A stretch of DNA of 57,743 bases, taken from the NCBI GenBank assembly GCA_964369465.1, contig CAYJEX010000011.1:1-57743 (forward strand), given 5' to 3'. Positions 43,009 through 51,843 of the stretch are shown here, piece after piece. A model generated the notes under the pieces. The model worked only from the letters and a program-made list of their open reading frames with translations, was not told the DNA's origin and ran no database searches. Made by a program: the position numbers and the translations under genes. Within the stretch, counting starts at the first letter, position 1; each line of letters begins with the position of its first letter. Source of the DNA: CAYJHC01 sp964369465. Lineage in GTDB: Bacteria > Bacillota > Clostridia > Peptostreptococcales > Anaerovoracaceae.

Positions 43009-43962
43009 ATGGATAAGAATAAAATAATTGAAATGTTGGGAGCACAAGACTTTCAGCCATATTATGAAGAAGCAAACAAAATAAAAGAAGAAATCTATGG
43101 AAAAGAAGTGCAAATTAGGGCGATCTTAGAATTTTCCAACTATTGCAGAATGGATTGTACATATTGTGGACTTAACTGTAATAACAATAATTTGAAAAGA
43201 TATAGAATGAACGCAGAAGATATAGTTCGGATAGGAAAAGAAGCGCATCAAGCAGGATATAAAACGCTCGTGTTGCAATCTGGAGATGACCTTTACTATT
43301 CTGCCAAACAATTGGGAGACATTGTTAAGGAAATAAAAAAAACTGGAATGATGATAACGCTAAGTGTGGGCGAGAGAACGTATGACGAATATAAATATAT
43401 GAAAGAATGCGGAGCGGACAGATATTTACTAAAGCATGAGACAAGTGATGAAAAAATATACTCGAAGCTTCATACAGTATGTTCGCTTGATAATAGAATA
43501 AAATGCCTAAGGAATACAAAAGAATTAGGATATGAAGCAGGTAGTGGATTTATGATTGGGCTTCCAGGTCAGACTTTGGAAACTATTGCAAACGATATCC
43601 TGTTACTAAAAGATATTCCATGTGACATGGCAGGCATAGGACCATTTATCCCTCATCCAGATACGCCACTAAAAGATAACCCTCAAGGGAGTATAGAACT
43701 TACAAAAAGGGCCATTGCAATTACAAGAATTCTTATAGGAAGAATAAACCTTCCTGCTACAACTTCCCTAGGAGTGTTGGATAAGGAAGAAAGGGATAAA
43801 ATATTTAGTTGTGGGGCTAACGTAATAATGAAAAAAGTTACACCAAGTCCTTACAAAGAATATTATGAAATTTATCCATCTAAAATGAATGAAACGAATA
43901 TATTTAAAGATAGAAAAGAGTTAGAAGAACAAATTGAAATGTTGGGATGTGTCCCAATATAA
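43009..43962 (+). CDS. hydE: [FeFe]-hydrogenase H-cluster radical SAM maturase HydE
   Basis: HydE is a radical SAM enzyme that helps build the dithiolate bridge and diiron subcluster of the [FeFe]-hydrogenase H-cluster. The 317-residue protein shows the CX3CX2C motif (CRMDCTYC, residues 46-53) and the typical following sequence (GLNCNNNNLKRYRM). The SAM-binding GxGFMIGLPGQT-like segment appears as GSGFMIGLPGQT. The second cysteine cluster near the C terminus seen in some HydE proteins is not evident. The frame opens at a TTG at 42982; the ATG at 43009 is the better start. Confidence 0.93.
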   Translation: MDKNKIIEMLGAQDFQPYYEEANKIKEEIYGKEVQIRAILEFSNYCRMDCTYCGLNCNNNNLKRYRMNAEDIVRIGKEAHQAGYKTLVLQSGDDLYYSAKQLGDIVKEIKKTGMMITLSVGERTYDEYKYMKECGADRYLLKHETSDEKIYSKLHTVCSLDNRIKCLRNTKELGYEAGSGFMIGLPGQTLETIANDILLLKDIPCDMAGIGPFIPHPDTPLKDNPQGSIELTKRAIAITRILIGRINLPATTSLGVLDKEERDKIFSCGANVIMKKVTPSPYKEYYEIYPSKMNETNIFKDRKELEEQIEMLGCVPI

Positions 43963-44124
43963 AATATGAAAATTCGAATTAGATTGACAAAGAAAAAAAC
44001 AGAAATTAATGCAATAAGTTAAAGAGAAGGGAGAAAGGCGCGACAGAGATGATATAGACAGTAAATAAAACGTATACAAGCTACTGTATTTATGTCATCA
44101 TAAATGTTATGCCGGTATCAAAAA

Positions 44125-45546
44125 ATGTACAAACCAGAATCGGGAAAAGCAGCAGAATTTATCAACCACGAAGAAATTTTAGCAACCTTGGAGTATGCAG
44201 AAGAAAACAAAAATAATATGGAACTAATTGATAAAATATTGGAAAAAGCGGAAAAAAGAGATGGAATTTCGTATAAAGAATCAATTATATTATTGATGAA
44301 CGAAAGCGATATTGTAAAAGATAAAATATTTTCAATTGCAAAAGAAATAAAAAAAGACATATATGGAAATAGAATTGTACTTTTTGCACCACTATATCTT
44401 TCGAACTACTGTGTGAATGGATGTGTGTATTGCCCTTATCATTTTAAAAACAAAAGTATCGCGAGAAAAAAACTTACGCAGGAAGAAATTGCAAAAGAAG
44501 TCATAGCACTTCAAGATATGGGGCACAAAAGATTGGCATTGGAATCTGGAGAAGATCCAAACGCAACACCTATTGAATATATTTTGGATTCAATAAAAAC
44601 TATATATGGGATAAAACATAAAAATGGTGCAATAAGAAGAGTCAACATAAATATAGCGGCAACAACTGTAGAAAACTATAAAAAACTTCATGAAGCAGAA
44701 ATAGGAACGTATATTTTGTTTCAGGAAACATACCACAAGCCTACATATTTAGAACTTCACCCAACAGGCCCTAAACATAATTATGAATATCACACAGAAG
44801 CGATGGATAGAGCAATGGAAGGTGGTATAGATGATGTTGGCTTGGGAGTGTTATTTGGACTTAACTTATACAAATATGATTTCGTTGGAATACTAATGCA
44901 TGCAGAACATTTAGAAGCTAGATATGGAGTAGGACCTCATACTATTAGCGTACCTAGAATTTGTCCAGCAGAAGGAGTGGATGTAGATGATTTTGATAGT
45001 AATGCAATATCAGACGATATCTTTGAGAAAATAGTTGCGATACTTAGACTTGCTGTACCATATACTGGAATAATAGTATCGACAAGAGAGTCGGAGGCAG
45101 TTAGGGGTAGAGTTATTGAGATAGGTGCATCGCAAATAAGTGGAGGTTCAAAGACTTCTGTAGGAGGATATGCAGAAGAGGAATTAGAAGAAGACAATTC
45201 CAAGCAATTTGATATATCTGATCAGAGATCTCTGGATGACATTGTTAACTGGCTAATTAAAACGGAACATTTGCCGAGCTTTTGCACGGCGTGTTACAAG
45301 GAAGGAAGGACTGGAGACAGATTTATGAGGCTAGCAAAAAGTGGGCAAATAAAAAATGTCTGTCAACCTAATGCTCTTTTTACAATTAAGGAATATGCAG
45401 AAGATTATGCCTCTCCAGATACAAAAGAATTAATTGAAGATTTAATTGAGAAAGATATAAACACCATATTAAATGAGAAAGCAAAAGAAGTTACAATAGA
45501 GAATATTGAAAAAATAAAAAATGGTGAAAGGTATTTCAGATTATAG
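44125..45546 (+). CDS. hydG: [FeFe]-hydrogenase H-cluster radical SAM maturase HydG (tyrosine lyase)
   Basis: HydG splits tyrosine to make the CO and CN ligands of the H-cluster. The 473-residue protein has the radical SAM motif CX3CX2C (CVNGCVYC, residues 96-103), the BATS domain and the C-terminal cluster cysteines in SFCTACYKEGRTGDRFM. The start at 44125 (MYKPESGKAAEFINHEEI) matches the usual family beginning; the frame opens at 44104. No strong ribosome site is visible before either, so efficient translation may depend on an upstream gene. It lies between hydE and hydF. Confidence 0.94.
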   Translation: MYKPESGKAAEFINHEEILATLEYAEENKNNMELIDKILEKAEKRDGISYKESIILLMNESDIVKDKIFSIAKEIKKDIYGNRIVLFAPLYLSNYCVNGCVYCPYHFKNKSIARKKLTQEEIAKEVIALQDMGHKRLALESGEDPNATPIEYILDSIKTIYGIKHKNGAIRRVNINIAATTVENYKKLHEAEIGTYILFQETYHKPTYLELHPTGPKHNYEYHTEAMDRAMEGGIDDVGLGVLFGLNLYKYDFVGILMHAEHLEARYGVGPHTISVPRICPAEGVDVDDFDSNAISDDIFEKIVAILRLAVPYTGIIVSTRESEAVRGRVIEIGASQISGGSKTSVGGYAEEELEEDNSKQFDISDQRSLDDIVNWLIKTEHLPSFCTACYKEGRTGDRFMRLAKSGQIKNVCQPNALFTIKEYAEDYASPDTKELIEDLIEKDINTILNEKAKEVTIENIEKIKNGERYFRL

Positions 45547-45688
45547 TTGTTGATATAATTTGGGGATGTGTTTTGATATATACTTTTGTGCTTGGATAGT
45601 GAGATGAAATCACACAAAGTAAATTTGGAAAGTGCCATTTCAAATTGGTTATTACTGTAGAGTAAGGAAAGTGAACAAGGAAAGTAAT

Positions 45689-46939
45689 ATGAGTTTAAAT
45701 GAAACGCCTAGAGCAAACAGGTTACACATAGCTATTTTTGGTAAGCAAAATAGCGGCAAGTCAACACTTTTGAATGCAATTACAAATCAGGATATCGCAA
45801 TAGTTTCAGAAACAAAAGGGGCAACAGCAGACCCCGTATATAAGTCGATGGAGATAGTTGGCATTGGACCTACTGTTTTGATAGATACAGCAGGGTTTGA
45901 TGACAAAGGCGATTTAGGGCAACTAAGAGTAGAAAAGACAAGAGAAGTTCTAGACAAAACAGATGTTGCACTTATGGTTGTCGCAAGTAATGTTCTTGAC
46001 GATTATTCGTATGAAAAAGAATGGATAGGAGAATTCAAAAAGAGGAAAATACCATATACAATAATTGTAAATAATTTTGCAGTAGAAGGCATGGGTGTAT
46101 CGCCTTCTGAAAACTCATCGATAGATAAGATTGAAGAGGGAATAGGTGGCTTCATTGATAAAATAAAAAAAGAGTTTGATGAGGAAACAATTACCGTAGA
46201 TGCAAAAAAAAGATTGGGCAGAGATAAAGTTATTGAAAAAATTCTTGAGATTATGCCTGAAAAATTTGAAGAATTATCGCTCACATTGAATCACATTCAA
46301 AAAGATGATGTGGTACTCTTGATAATGCCTCAAGACATAGGTGCACCCAAGGGGAGGTTGATTCTGCCGCAAGTCCAAACAACGAGAGATCTTTTGGATA
46401 ATAAGTGTACAGTTATTTCAGTCACGCATGATAGGATGGAAGAAGCACTGAAAATCCTAAAAAAAGCACCGGATTTGATTATCACAGATTCGCAAGTGTT
46501 TCCTTACGTGTATGAAAGAAAACCAGAGGAAAGTAGATTGACCTCGTTTTCTGTTTTGTTTGCAGAGTATAAAGGAGATAGAAAGCTTTTTGAAGAAGGT
46601 ATGAAAAAATTCGAAAGTATTCCACAAGATGTAGAACTAAGTGTTCTTATTGCAGAAGCATGTACGCATGCTCCTCAAACAGAAGATATAGGGAGAGTAA
46701 AGATTCCAAAATTACTTAAAAAGAAATATGGAGACAGAGTTAAAATTGAAATTGTAAGCGGAAGAGATTTTCCTGAAAATCTTAGCGATTACGACTTAAT
46801 AATTCATTGTGGTGGGTGTATGTTTAACAGAAAACTGATGATGAGTAGACTTGAAAGAATTATGGAACACGATGTAAATGTGACGAATTATGGAATATTT
46901 TTGGCAAATATGGCTGGAATATTAGATAAAATAGATTAG
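45689..46939 (+). CDS. hydF: [FeFe]-hydrogenase maturation GTPase HydF
   Basis: HydF is the scaffold on which the diiron subcluster is assembled before delivery to the hydrogenase. The 416-residue protein has a GTPase domain with P-loop GKQNSGKS (residues 18-25) and switch region DTAGFDDKG. A dimerisation region and a C-terminal 4Fe-4S domain follow, with the ligand pattern C-x-H (ACTHAP, about 325) and HCGGC (about 372). The frame opens at 45632, but AAGGAAAG before the ATG at 45689 fixes the start. No hydrogenase structural gene is in the window. Confidence 0.94.
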   Translation: MSLNETPRANRLHIAIFGKQNSGKSTLLNAITNQDIAIVSETKGATADPVYKSMEIVGIGPTVLIDTAGFDDKGDLGQLRVEKTREVLDKTDVALMVVASNVLDDYSYEKEWIGEFKKRKIPYTIIVNNFAVEGMGVSPSENSSIDKIEEGIGGFIDKIKKEFDEETITVDAKKRLGRDKVIEKILEIMPEKFEELSLTLNHIQKDDVVLLIMPQDIGAPKGRLILPQVQTTRDLLDNKCTVISVTHDRMEEALKILKKAPDLIITDSQVFPYVYERKPEESRLTSFSVLFAEYKGDRKLFEEGMKKFESIPQDVELSVLIAEACTHAPQTEDIGRVKIPKLLKKKYGDRVKIEIVSGRDFPENLSDYDLIIHCGGCMFNRKLMMSRLERIMEHDVNVTNYGIFLANMAGILDKID

Positions 46940-47104
46940 CAAAATAACGTTATTTCATGTATATTATACATGCGATAAACAACAGTATTGTTGGTGTGAA
47001 GACATTATTTTTGCAAAAAAAAACAAAATAAGCTATAATTATTATACAAAACAATAGTTTGGATGAAAGAAGGATTTTGCAGGGCAAATAAAAAAGGGAG
47101 ATAT

Positions 47105-47794
47105 ATGCGAAATAGTAAAAAAACAGAAATTATTGAAGAAATATTAGATGAGAATACCTATAAAGAAGTAAAGAGCAACATGAAAAAAAGAGGCTTTTTA
47201 GTTGTTGAAGGTATTGGTACTCCGAGCGTTGGAAAGACATCGCTACTAAAAAAAATAATATTAGAAATAGAGAAAATCGCAGAAGCAAATGAAGTGACAA
47301 ATTTTAAGTCGTATGTTGTTGAGTGTGATCCAGAGTCAGATATTGAATATAAAGAATTTGTTGAAATGGGTGTAGAATCGTTCCACATCAAAGACTATGG
47401 AGAAGATTATTTGGATGTTCCTACTATAGAGGAGGCAATACCTAGAATGCCTTTCAAAGAAAGGGGAATTGTTTTTCTTGAAAATCAAACCGACATAGAA
47501 AATCCTCAAAAATTAGCCATAGGAAAATATATATCTGTAATTATTTCAACTTTATCAGAAGGTAGTGATAAACCTTTGAAGTATTTAGAAGCATATAAAA
47601 ACGCAGATATGGTTATTATGAATAGAATTGACCTGGCTACATTTGTGAATTTTGATGAACAATTTTATATGAAAATGTTTAGAACGATAAATAGAGATGC
47701 GCCAGTTTTTAAGGCTTCTGCCATAACAGGTGAAGGGGTCACAGAAATAGCGCAATGGCTATATGACAAATATCTAGAAGTGGCAAATAAATAA
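47105..47794 (+). CDS. HypB-like GTPase in the hydrogenase maturation cluster
   Basis: The 229-residue protein is a SIMIBI-type GTPase resembling HypB/UreG. It has a P-loop (GTPSVGKT, residues 38-45), a Walker-B-like segment (RGIVFLENQ), and base-recognition and C-terminal regions (MNRIDLATFVNFD and SAITGEGVTEIAQWL-like). HypB inserts nickel into [NiFe]-hydrogenases. Here the neighbours are [FeFe] maturases, and neither hypA nor nickel genes are present. The N-terminal and G2-region Cys/His residues that bind metal in true HypB are not evident. It may have been recruited to [FeFe]-cluster maturation. A GGGAG site sets the start. A terminator embedded in the convergent gene ends the transcript. 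Confidence 0.75.
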   Translation: MRNSKKTEIIEEILDENTYKEVKSNMKKRGFLVVEGIGTPSVGKTSLLKKIILEIEKIAEANEVTNFKSYVVECDPESDIEYKEFVEMGVESFHIKDYGEDYLDVPTIEEAIPRMPFKERGIVFLENQTDIENPQKLAIGKYISVIISTLSEGSDKPLKYLEAYKNADMVIMNRIDLATFVNFDEQFYMKMFRTINRDAPVFKASAITGEGVTEIAQWLYDKYLEVANK

Positions 47795-47817
47795 AAAAAC
47801 ATTTGCGGATATGGATT

Positions 47818-48372
47818 TTAAAATCTATCGCTGTTATTAAACAAATTTTTTAAAGTCCCTGGGGCGTAGGTCGTCAGGGACTTTTTTGTTTCGCAAAAAA
47901 ATTGTTCCTTTGTTATCTTATCTTTATCTATATTTAGGATGAAATATGTTCCTTGCTCAGTGCTTCGTGGAAAAGAAATGCTTCCTGGGTTAATAAGGTA
48001 AATATCGTCCTTTTGCTCAAAAACTGGAGAATGCGTGTGGCCGAATATTACGACTTTACAGTCCATCTCTTTTGTTTTGTAATAAATGTTTGCTAGGCCT
48101 AAGTTGACGTTGTCTAAATGCCCATGCGTAAGTAGTATTTTACCATAGGGACTATCTGTCATAACATATGCATTGTTGTCGCAGCTATTAGTTCTATCGC
48201 CGTTTCCACCTACTTTTAAAAAAGGGATGTTGAATTCTCTAGAAATTACTTTTGCATCCTTAATATAATCACCTAAATGTACAACCAAATCGATGTTGTC
48301 AAGGTGTTTATGTATTGCATCTATTGCAACTGCTATTTTGTCGTGAGTATCGCTAAGTGCTAATATTCTCAT
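47818..48372 (-). CDS. YfcE/MJ0936-type metallophosphoesterase
   Basis: The 184-residue protein has the calcineurin-like metallophosphoesterase motifs of the small YfcE/MJ0936 family: metal ligands in LALSDTHDK, VVHLGDYI, VGGNGDR, LTHGHL and FGHTHSP. Such enzymes cleave phosphodiester bonds in small molecules, and the natural substrate is not known. It is encoded on the minus strand, 46 bases after the hemolysin III-type gene, with which it is probably co-transcribed. Its last 25 codons contain a GC-rich hairpin that also serves the opposite strand as a terminator. Confidence 0.88.
   Translation of the reverse strand: MRILALSDTHDKIAVAIDAIHKHLDNIDLVVHLGDYIKDAKVISREFNIPFLKVGGNGDRTNSCDNNAYVMTDSPYGKILLTHGHLDNVNLGLANIYYKTKEMDCKVVIFGHTHSPVFEQKDDIYLINPGSISFPRSTEQGTYFILNIDKDKITKEQFFCETKKSLTTYAPGTLKNLFNNSDRF
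47852..47887 (+). terminator. Terminator of the hydrogenase-maturation cluster, inside the convergent gene
   Basis: AAAGTCCCTG (47852-47861) pairs perfectly with CAGGGACTTT (47875-47884), followed by T residues on the plus strand. It lies within the minus-strand phosphoesterase coding sequence. Confidence 0.8.
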
Positions 48373-48417
48373 ATTTTATTTTTGGCATTTTATAAAATAC
48401 CAATACGCTCCTTTCTG

Positions 48418-49137
48418 TTAGAGAAAAAATGCTATCGCAATAAAATGCAAAATTGTACCTAACAAGATAAAACAGTGAAAGATTTCGTGGAATCCGAAAT
48501 CACTGCAAAAATTAGGTTTTTTGATAATGTAAAATACTGCACCTATAGTGTAACTTATACCACCTGCTAGAAGTAGCATGATAAAATCAAAAGGAAGAAT
48601 GGAGAAGGCTGAAGGATCGAAAACAATTGCCCAACCCATAATCACATAGACAGATGTATATAACCATCTTGGAGCATTAAGCCAAAAAACTTTGACTACA
48701 ACACCAATTACCATGAATGTCCATATGCCAATTAAAAAGATCGTTGATCTTGGATGTTCTAATCCATTATAGAGTGCGGGGGTGTATGTTCCTGCAATTA
48801 AAACGTAAATCATTGCATGGTCTAATTTTCTAAGTTTCTTGATTTTCTCTGGAGGGCCGGGGCAGTAATGATAAATTGAACTGCACAAATATAAAGCTAT
48901 CATAGAAAGTCCAAACAGCGTCATTGTTATTAATCTGCCTATCCCATCTGCTTCTAATGTGAAGTTTGTGGCAAATAAGTAAACAGTAGCACATACTCCA
49001 AAGATTACACCTGCAAAATGAGTAATAAAGCTCCATTTTTCTCGAGGTCCTTTTGACAAAGATGTGTTATAGTCTTGTCCTGTAGTTTCAGTTATAACTT
49101 CTTCTGTCGGGCTTTTTTTACTAGTTTCTTTTTTCAT
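48418..49137 (-). CDS. Hemolysin III/PAQR-type membrane protein
   Basis: The 239-residue protein has seven predicted membrane segments and the family residues of the hemolysin III/YqfA/PAQR group: a conserved early motif (SFITHFAGVIFG), a Ser/His pair (SSIYHYCPG), LRKLDHAMIYVLIAGTYTP and a C-terminal metal-site region (FHEIFHCFILLGTILHF). Members are thought to be membrane hydrolases or lipid-homeostasis proteins; hemolysis is not a general property. A hydrophilic N-terminal extension of about 25 residues (KKETSKKSPTEE) precedes the first segment. It diverges from the AI-2E-type transporter across a perfect palindrome. Confidence 0.88.
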   Translation of the reverse strand: MKKETSKKSPTEEVITETTGQDYNTSLSKGPREKWSFITHFAGVIFGVCATVYLFATNFTLEADGIGRLITMTLFGLSMIALYLCSSIYHYCPGPPEKIKKLRKLDHAMIYVLIAGTYTPALYNGLEHPRSTIFLIGIWTFMVIGVVVKVFWLNAPRWLYTSVYVIMGWAIVFDPSAFSILPFDFIMLLLAGGISYTIGAVFYIIKKPNFCSDFGFHEIFHCFILLGTILHFIAIAFFL

Positions 49138-49205
49138 TTGGACTCCATTCCATAAATTGTATCAATGCCTAATGTGTGCTGAGTTAAAAATAGAAATTGT
49201 ACATA

Positions 49206-49248
49206 TTCATTATAATTGTTGTTACATCTATATAACAATTATAATGAA
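49206..49248. promoter_or_regulatory. Perfect palindrome with face-to-face promoters
   Basis: Arms TTCATTATAATTGTT (49206-49220) and its exact complement (49234-49248) flank a 13-base spacer. The plus strand reads TTGTTG-18-TATAAT (-10 at 49240-49245). The minus strand reads TTGTTA-18-TATAAT (-10 at 49214-49209). The element could therefore control both divergent genes. Confidence 0.55.
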
Positions 49249-49405
49249 CAATAGAGGTATTTGCAAATGTTTTACTATAAAAATGCACTAGGACTTTGAT
49301 GTATGTGGTAAAATATATATATATAGAAAATTATAAAATGATTTTAGAAAATTTATTTTTAAATAAAAATTACACTTACATTCTGATTACGGGGAAGGAA
49401 TTAAG

Positions 49406-50839
49406 ATGAAAAAACTAGAAAATAGCAATTATTTTAAAGTTGGAATCACGGCATTTTGTGTAGTGGCAGCATCAATTATTCTGTATTTTGCAATAGCGAG
49501 AATGGACGCGATTCTAAATGCACTAAACGTGATAACAGGAATAGTAACTCCATTTATTATGGGGTTGGTGTTGGCGTACTTGCTTTGTCCTTTATATAAT
49601 TTGGTTAGAGATGTAACATTAAATATACAGTGGGCGTACTTGTCTAAAAAAGTAGACAGTAAGAAAAAGGAACCAGCCCCACTTTTGAGTAAGGTTACGG
49701 CTACGGTCGTGAGTCTATGTGCTTTTATGGCGGTAATAATAGGACTTCTTTGGGTGTTATTGCCACAATTATTTGAAAGTGTTGTTGCGCTTATTACTCA
49801 ATTACCATCTGGAATAGATACACTTTTGCACTGGGTGCGTGAAGTTATGGCGGATCAGCCAGATGTTGCAGCTGTAATCGACAGTCTTTTGCAGACTATT
49901 TCAGCAAACTTGACAACATGGCTAGAGGAAACGGTAATCGGAAATTATAATGTTTTACTTAACAATATTTCGTCAGGCATAATTGGTGTATTTAGCATGT
50001 TTGTAAATATATTTGTAGGAATAATTATATGTGTGTTCTTCCTAAATACTAAAAGTATTTTTGCGGCGCAAACAAAGAAACTTCTATTTGCACTTTTCTC
50101 TAAAGAAAAAGCAGATGATATACTTAGAGGTTCTGTATTTGTTAATAAGACATTTGGAGGATTTATAAATGGAAAACTATTAGACTCATTAATAATAGGA
50201 GTCATATGCTTTATCGTTATGACTATATTTGATTGGCCATTTGCTCCACTGATTAGTGTTATTATTGGTGTTACGAATATTATTCCATTCTTTGGGCCTT
50301 TTATAGGTGCTATTCCATCTACACTATTAATTTTAATCGTTGATCCAATGACAGGCCTTTATTTTGTAATCTTCATTTTAATTTTACAACAAGTAGATGG
50401 AAATATAATTGGACCGAAAATTTTAGGAAACTCAACAGGGATATCAAGTTTTTGGGTATTGTTTGCTATACTTGTCGGTGGTGGAATCTTCGGATTTTTA
50501 GGAATGATAGTAGGGATTCCAATATTTGCTGTTATATACGCGTATACGTGTTATAACATTAATAAGAGGTTAAAGAAAAAAGGATTGTCTACAGATTTGA
50601 GGGACTATAAATATATTTACACCGAAAGGATAGAGGTTGGAGAAGAAAAACCAAGTATTAAAGAAGAAAAAGACAAAGAAGAAATAAAAAAAGAGATACT
50701 CGATAGGACTCCAATTGATAAAGGTGCTGAAATCGACGAGAATAATCTTGAAGGCAAATCAAGTAAAAAGAAGAAAGATGCAAAAGAACAATTGGAGAAA
50801 AGAAACATAACTGATATATTTAAAAAATCGAATAAGTAA
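49406..50839 (+). CDS. AI-2E-family transporter-like membrane protein
   Basis: The 477-residue protein belongs to the PF01594 (AI-2E transporter) family of permeases, members of which export small molecules, autoinducer-2 or act as Na+/H+ antiporters. About eight membrane segments are visible, with the family signature GVTNIIPFFGPFIGAIPS (about residues 290-308) and a later IVGIPIFAVIYAY. The last 70 residues form a strongly charged Lys/Glu tail in the cytoplasm. A GGGGAAGGA ribosome site precedes the start. It is followed by murB after 18 bases. The substrate is unknown. Confidence 0.85.
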   Translation: MKKLENSNYFKVGITAFCVVAASIILYFAIARMDAILNALNVITGIVTPFIMGLVLAYLLCPLYNLVRDVTLNIQWAYLSKKVDSKKKEPAPLLSKVTATVVSLCAFMAVIIGLLWVLLPQLFESVVALITQLPSGIDTLLHWVREVMADQPDVAAVIDSLLQTISANLTTWLEETVIGNYNVLLNNISSGIIGVFSMFVNIFVGIIICVFFLNTKSIFAAQTKKLLFALFSKEKADDILRGSVFVNKTFGGFINGKLLDSLIIGVICFIVMTIFDWPFAPLISVIIGVTNIIPFFGPFIGAIPSTLLILIVDPMTGLYFVIFILILQQVDGNIIGPKILGNSTGISSFWVLFAILVGGGIFGFLGMIVGIPIFAVIYAYTCYNINKRLKKKGLSTDLRDYKYIYTERIEVGEEKPSIKEEKDKEEIKKEILDRTPIDKGAEIDENNLEGKSSKKKKDAKEQLEKRNITDIFKKSNK

Positions 50840-50857
50840 AAGGAAGAAGACGAAAAT

Positions 50858-51841
50858 ATGTATAGCAATAATAAAATATATGATGAGTACAATGACTATG
50901 AATCAATGAGCATGGCTGAAAAACAAGAAGAAGACTTAGACTACAGAGCAAAATTAAAAACCCGCTTAGATAAAGAAATTTTATCTTTTGATGAAGATAT
51001 GTCGAAACACACTTCTTTTAAAGCAGGCGGTAAAGCTGAAATATTTATTTGCCCTAGAAATAAGCAAGAACTTATTGAAACATTAGAAATACTGAGCGAA
51101 AGTGGCGAAAAATATATGGTAATCGGGAATGGTTCTAATATATTGTTTAAAGATGAAGGATATAATGGTGCCGTTGTAAAAATAGGCGACGCTTTTTCTG
51201 AAATAAAAATAAAAGATAGAAAGATAATGACAGGTGCGGGTGCATTGCTTATTAATGTGTCGAGAAAAGCTTGTGAACAGGGACTTGCGGGTCTAGAGTT
51301 TGCGGCAGGAATTCCTGGCAGCATGGGAGGCGCTGTGTTTATGAACGCAGGAGCTTATGACGAAGAGATGAAAGGTGTTGTTACAGAAGTAAGAGTGCTT
51401 TCAATGGATGGAAGTGATGAGAAAATATTATTTCCATCAGACTTAAAGTTTGACTATAGAAGCAGTGCTATTCAGGGATCAAACTACATTGTTATGGGCG
51501 TGACGCTTGAGCTAAAATATGGAGAAAAAGACGAAGTTCTTGCCAAAGCAAAGAGGTTAAATGAACAGAGAAATTTAAAACAACCTGTAGAATTTCCAAG
51601 TGCTGGATCATTTTTCAAAAGACCAAAAAACAATTATGCTGGAAAATTAATACAAGATGCAGGTCTTAGAGGATTCTCAATAGGAGGAGCAAAGGTTTCA
51701 GAAAAACATGCGGGGTTTATTATCAATGAAAATAAAGCAACCGCTACTGAGATTATAGAACTTGCGGATGAGGTACAGAAAAAAGTAAAAGAAAAATTTG
51801 GAGTTGCATTAGAAACGGAAGTTAGAATAATTGGAGATTAG
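50858..51841 (+). CDS. murB: UDP-N-acetylenolpyruvoylglucosamine reductase
   Basis: MurB reduces UDP-GlcNAc-enolpyruvate to UDP-MurNAc, an early step in peptidoglycan synthesis. The 327-residue protein has the FAD-binding domain (HTSFKAGGKAEIFICP, IGNGSNILFKDEGYNGAV, GLEFAAGIPGSMGGAVFMNA) and the catalytic C-terminal domain with the Ser of AGSFFKRP and the final Glu in LETEVRI. The pattern is the type IIB form usual in Firmicutes. An acidic N-terminal extension of about 35 residues (YDEYNDYESMSMAEKQEE) is not part of the enzyme fold. The PHP gene begins three bases after its stop. Confidence 0.95.
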   Translation: MYSNNKIYDEYNDYESMSMAEKQEEDLDYRAKLKTRLDKEILSFDEDMSKHTSFKAGGKAEIFICPRNKQELIETLEILSESGEKYMVIGNGSNILFKDEGYNGAVVKIGDAFSEIKIKDRKIMTGAGALLINVSRKACEQGLAGLEFAAGIPGSMGGAVFMNAGAYDEEMKGVVTEVRVLSMDGSDEKILFPSDLKFDYRSSAIQGSNYIVMGVTLELKYGEKDEVLAKAKRLNEQRNLKQPVEFPSAGSFFKRPKNNYAGKLIQDAGLRGFSIGGAKVSEKHAGFIINENKATATEIIELADEVQKKVKEKFGVALETEVRIIGD

Positions 51842-51843
51842 TC

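Noticed and set aside
42477..49386. Nine-base word ATTCTGATT in three intergenic regions (42477, 42554, about 49379)
   Set aside because: In AT-rich DNA this length and spacing can arise by chance, and no palindrome or fixed distance to a promoter supports a binding site.
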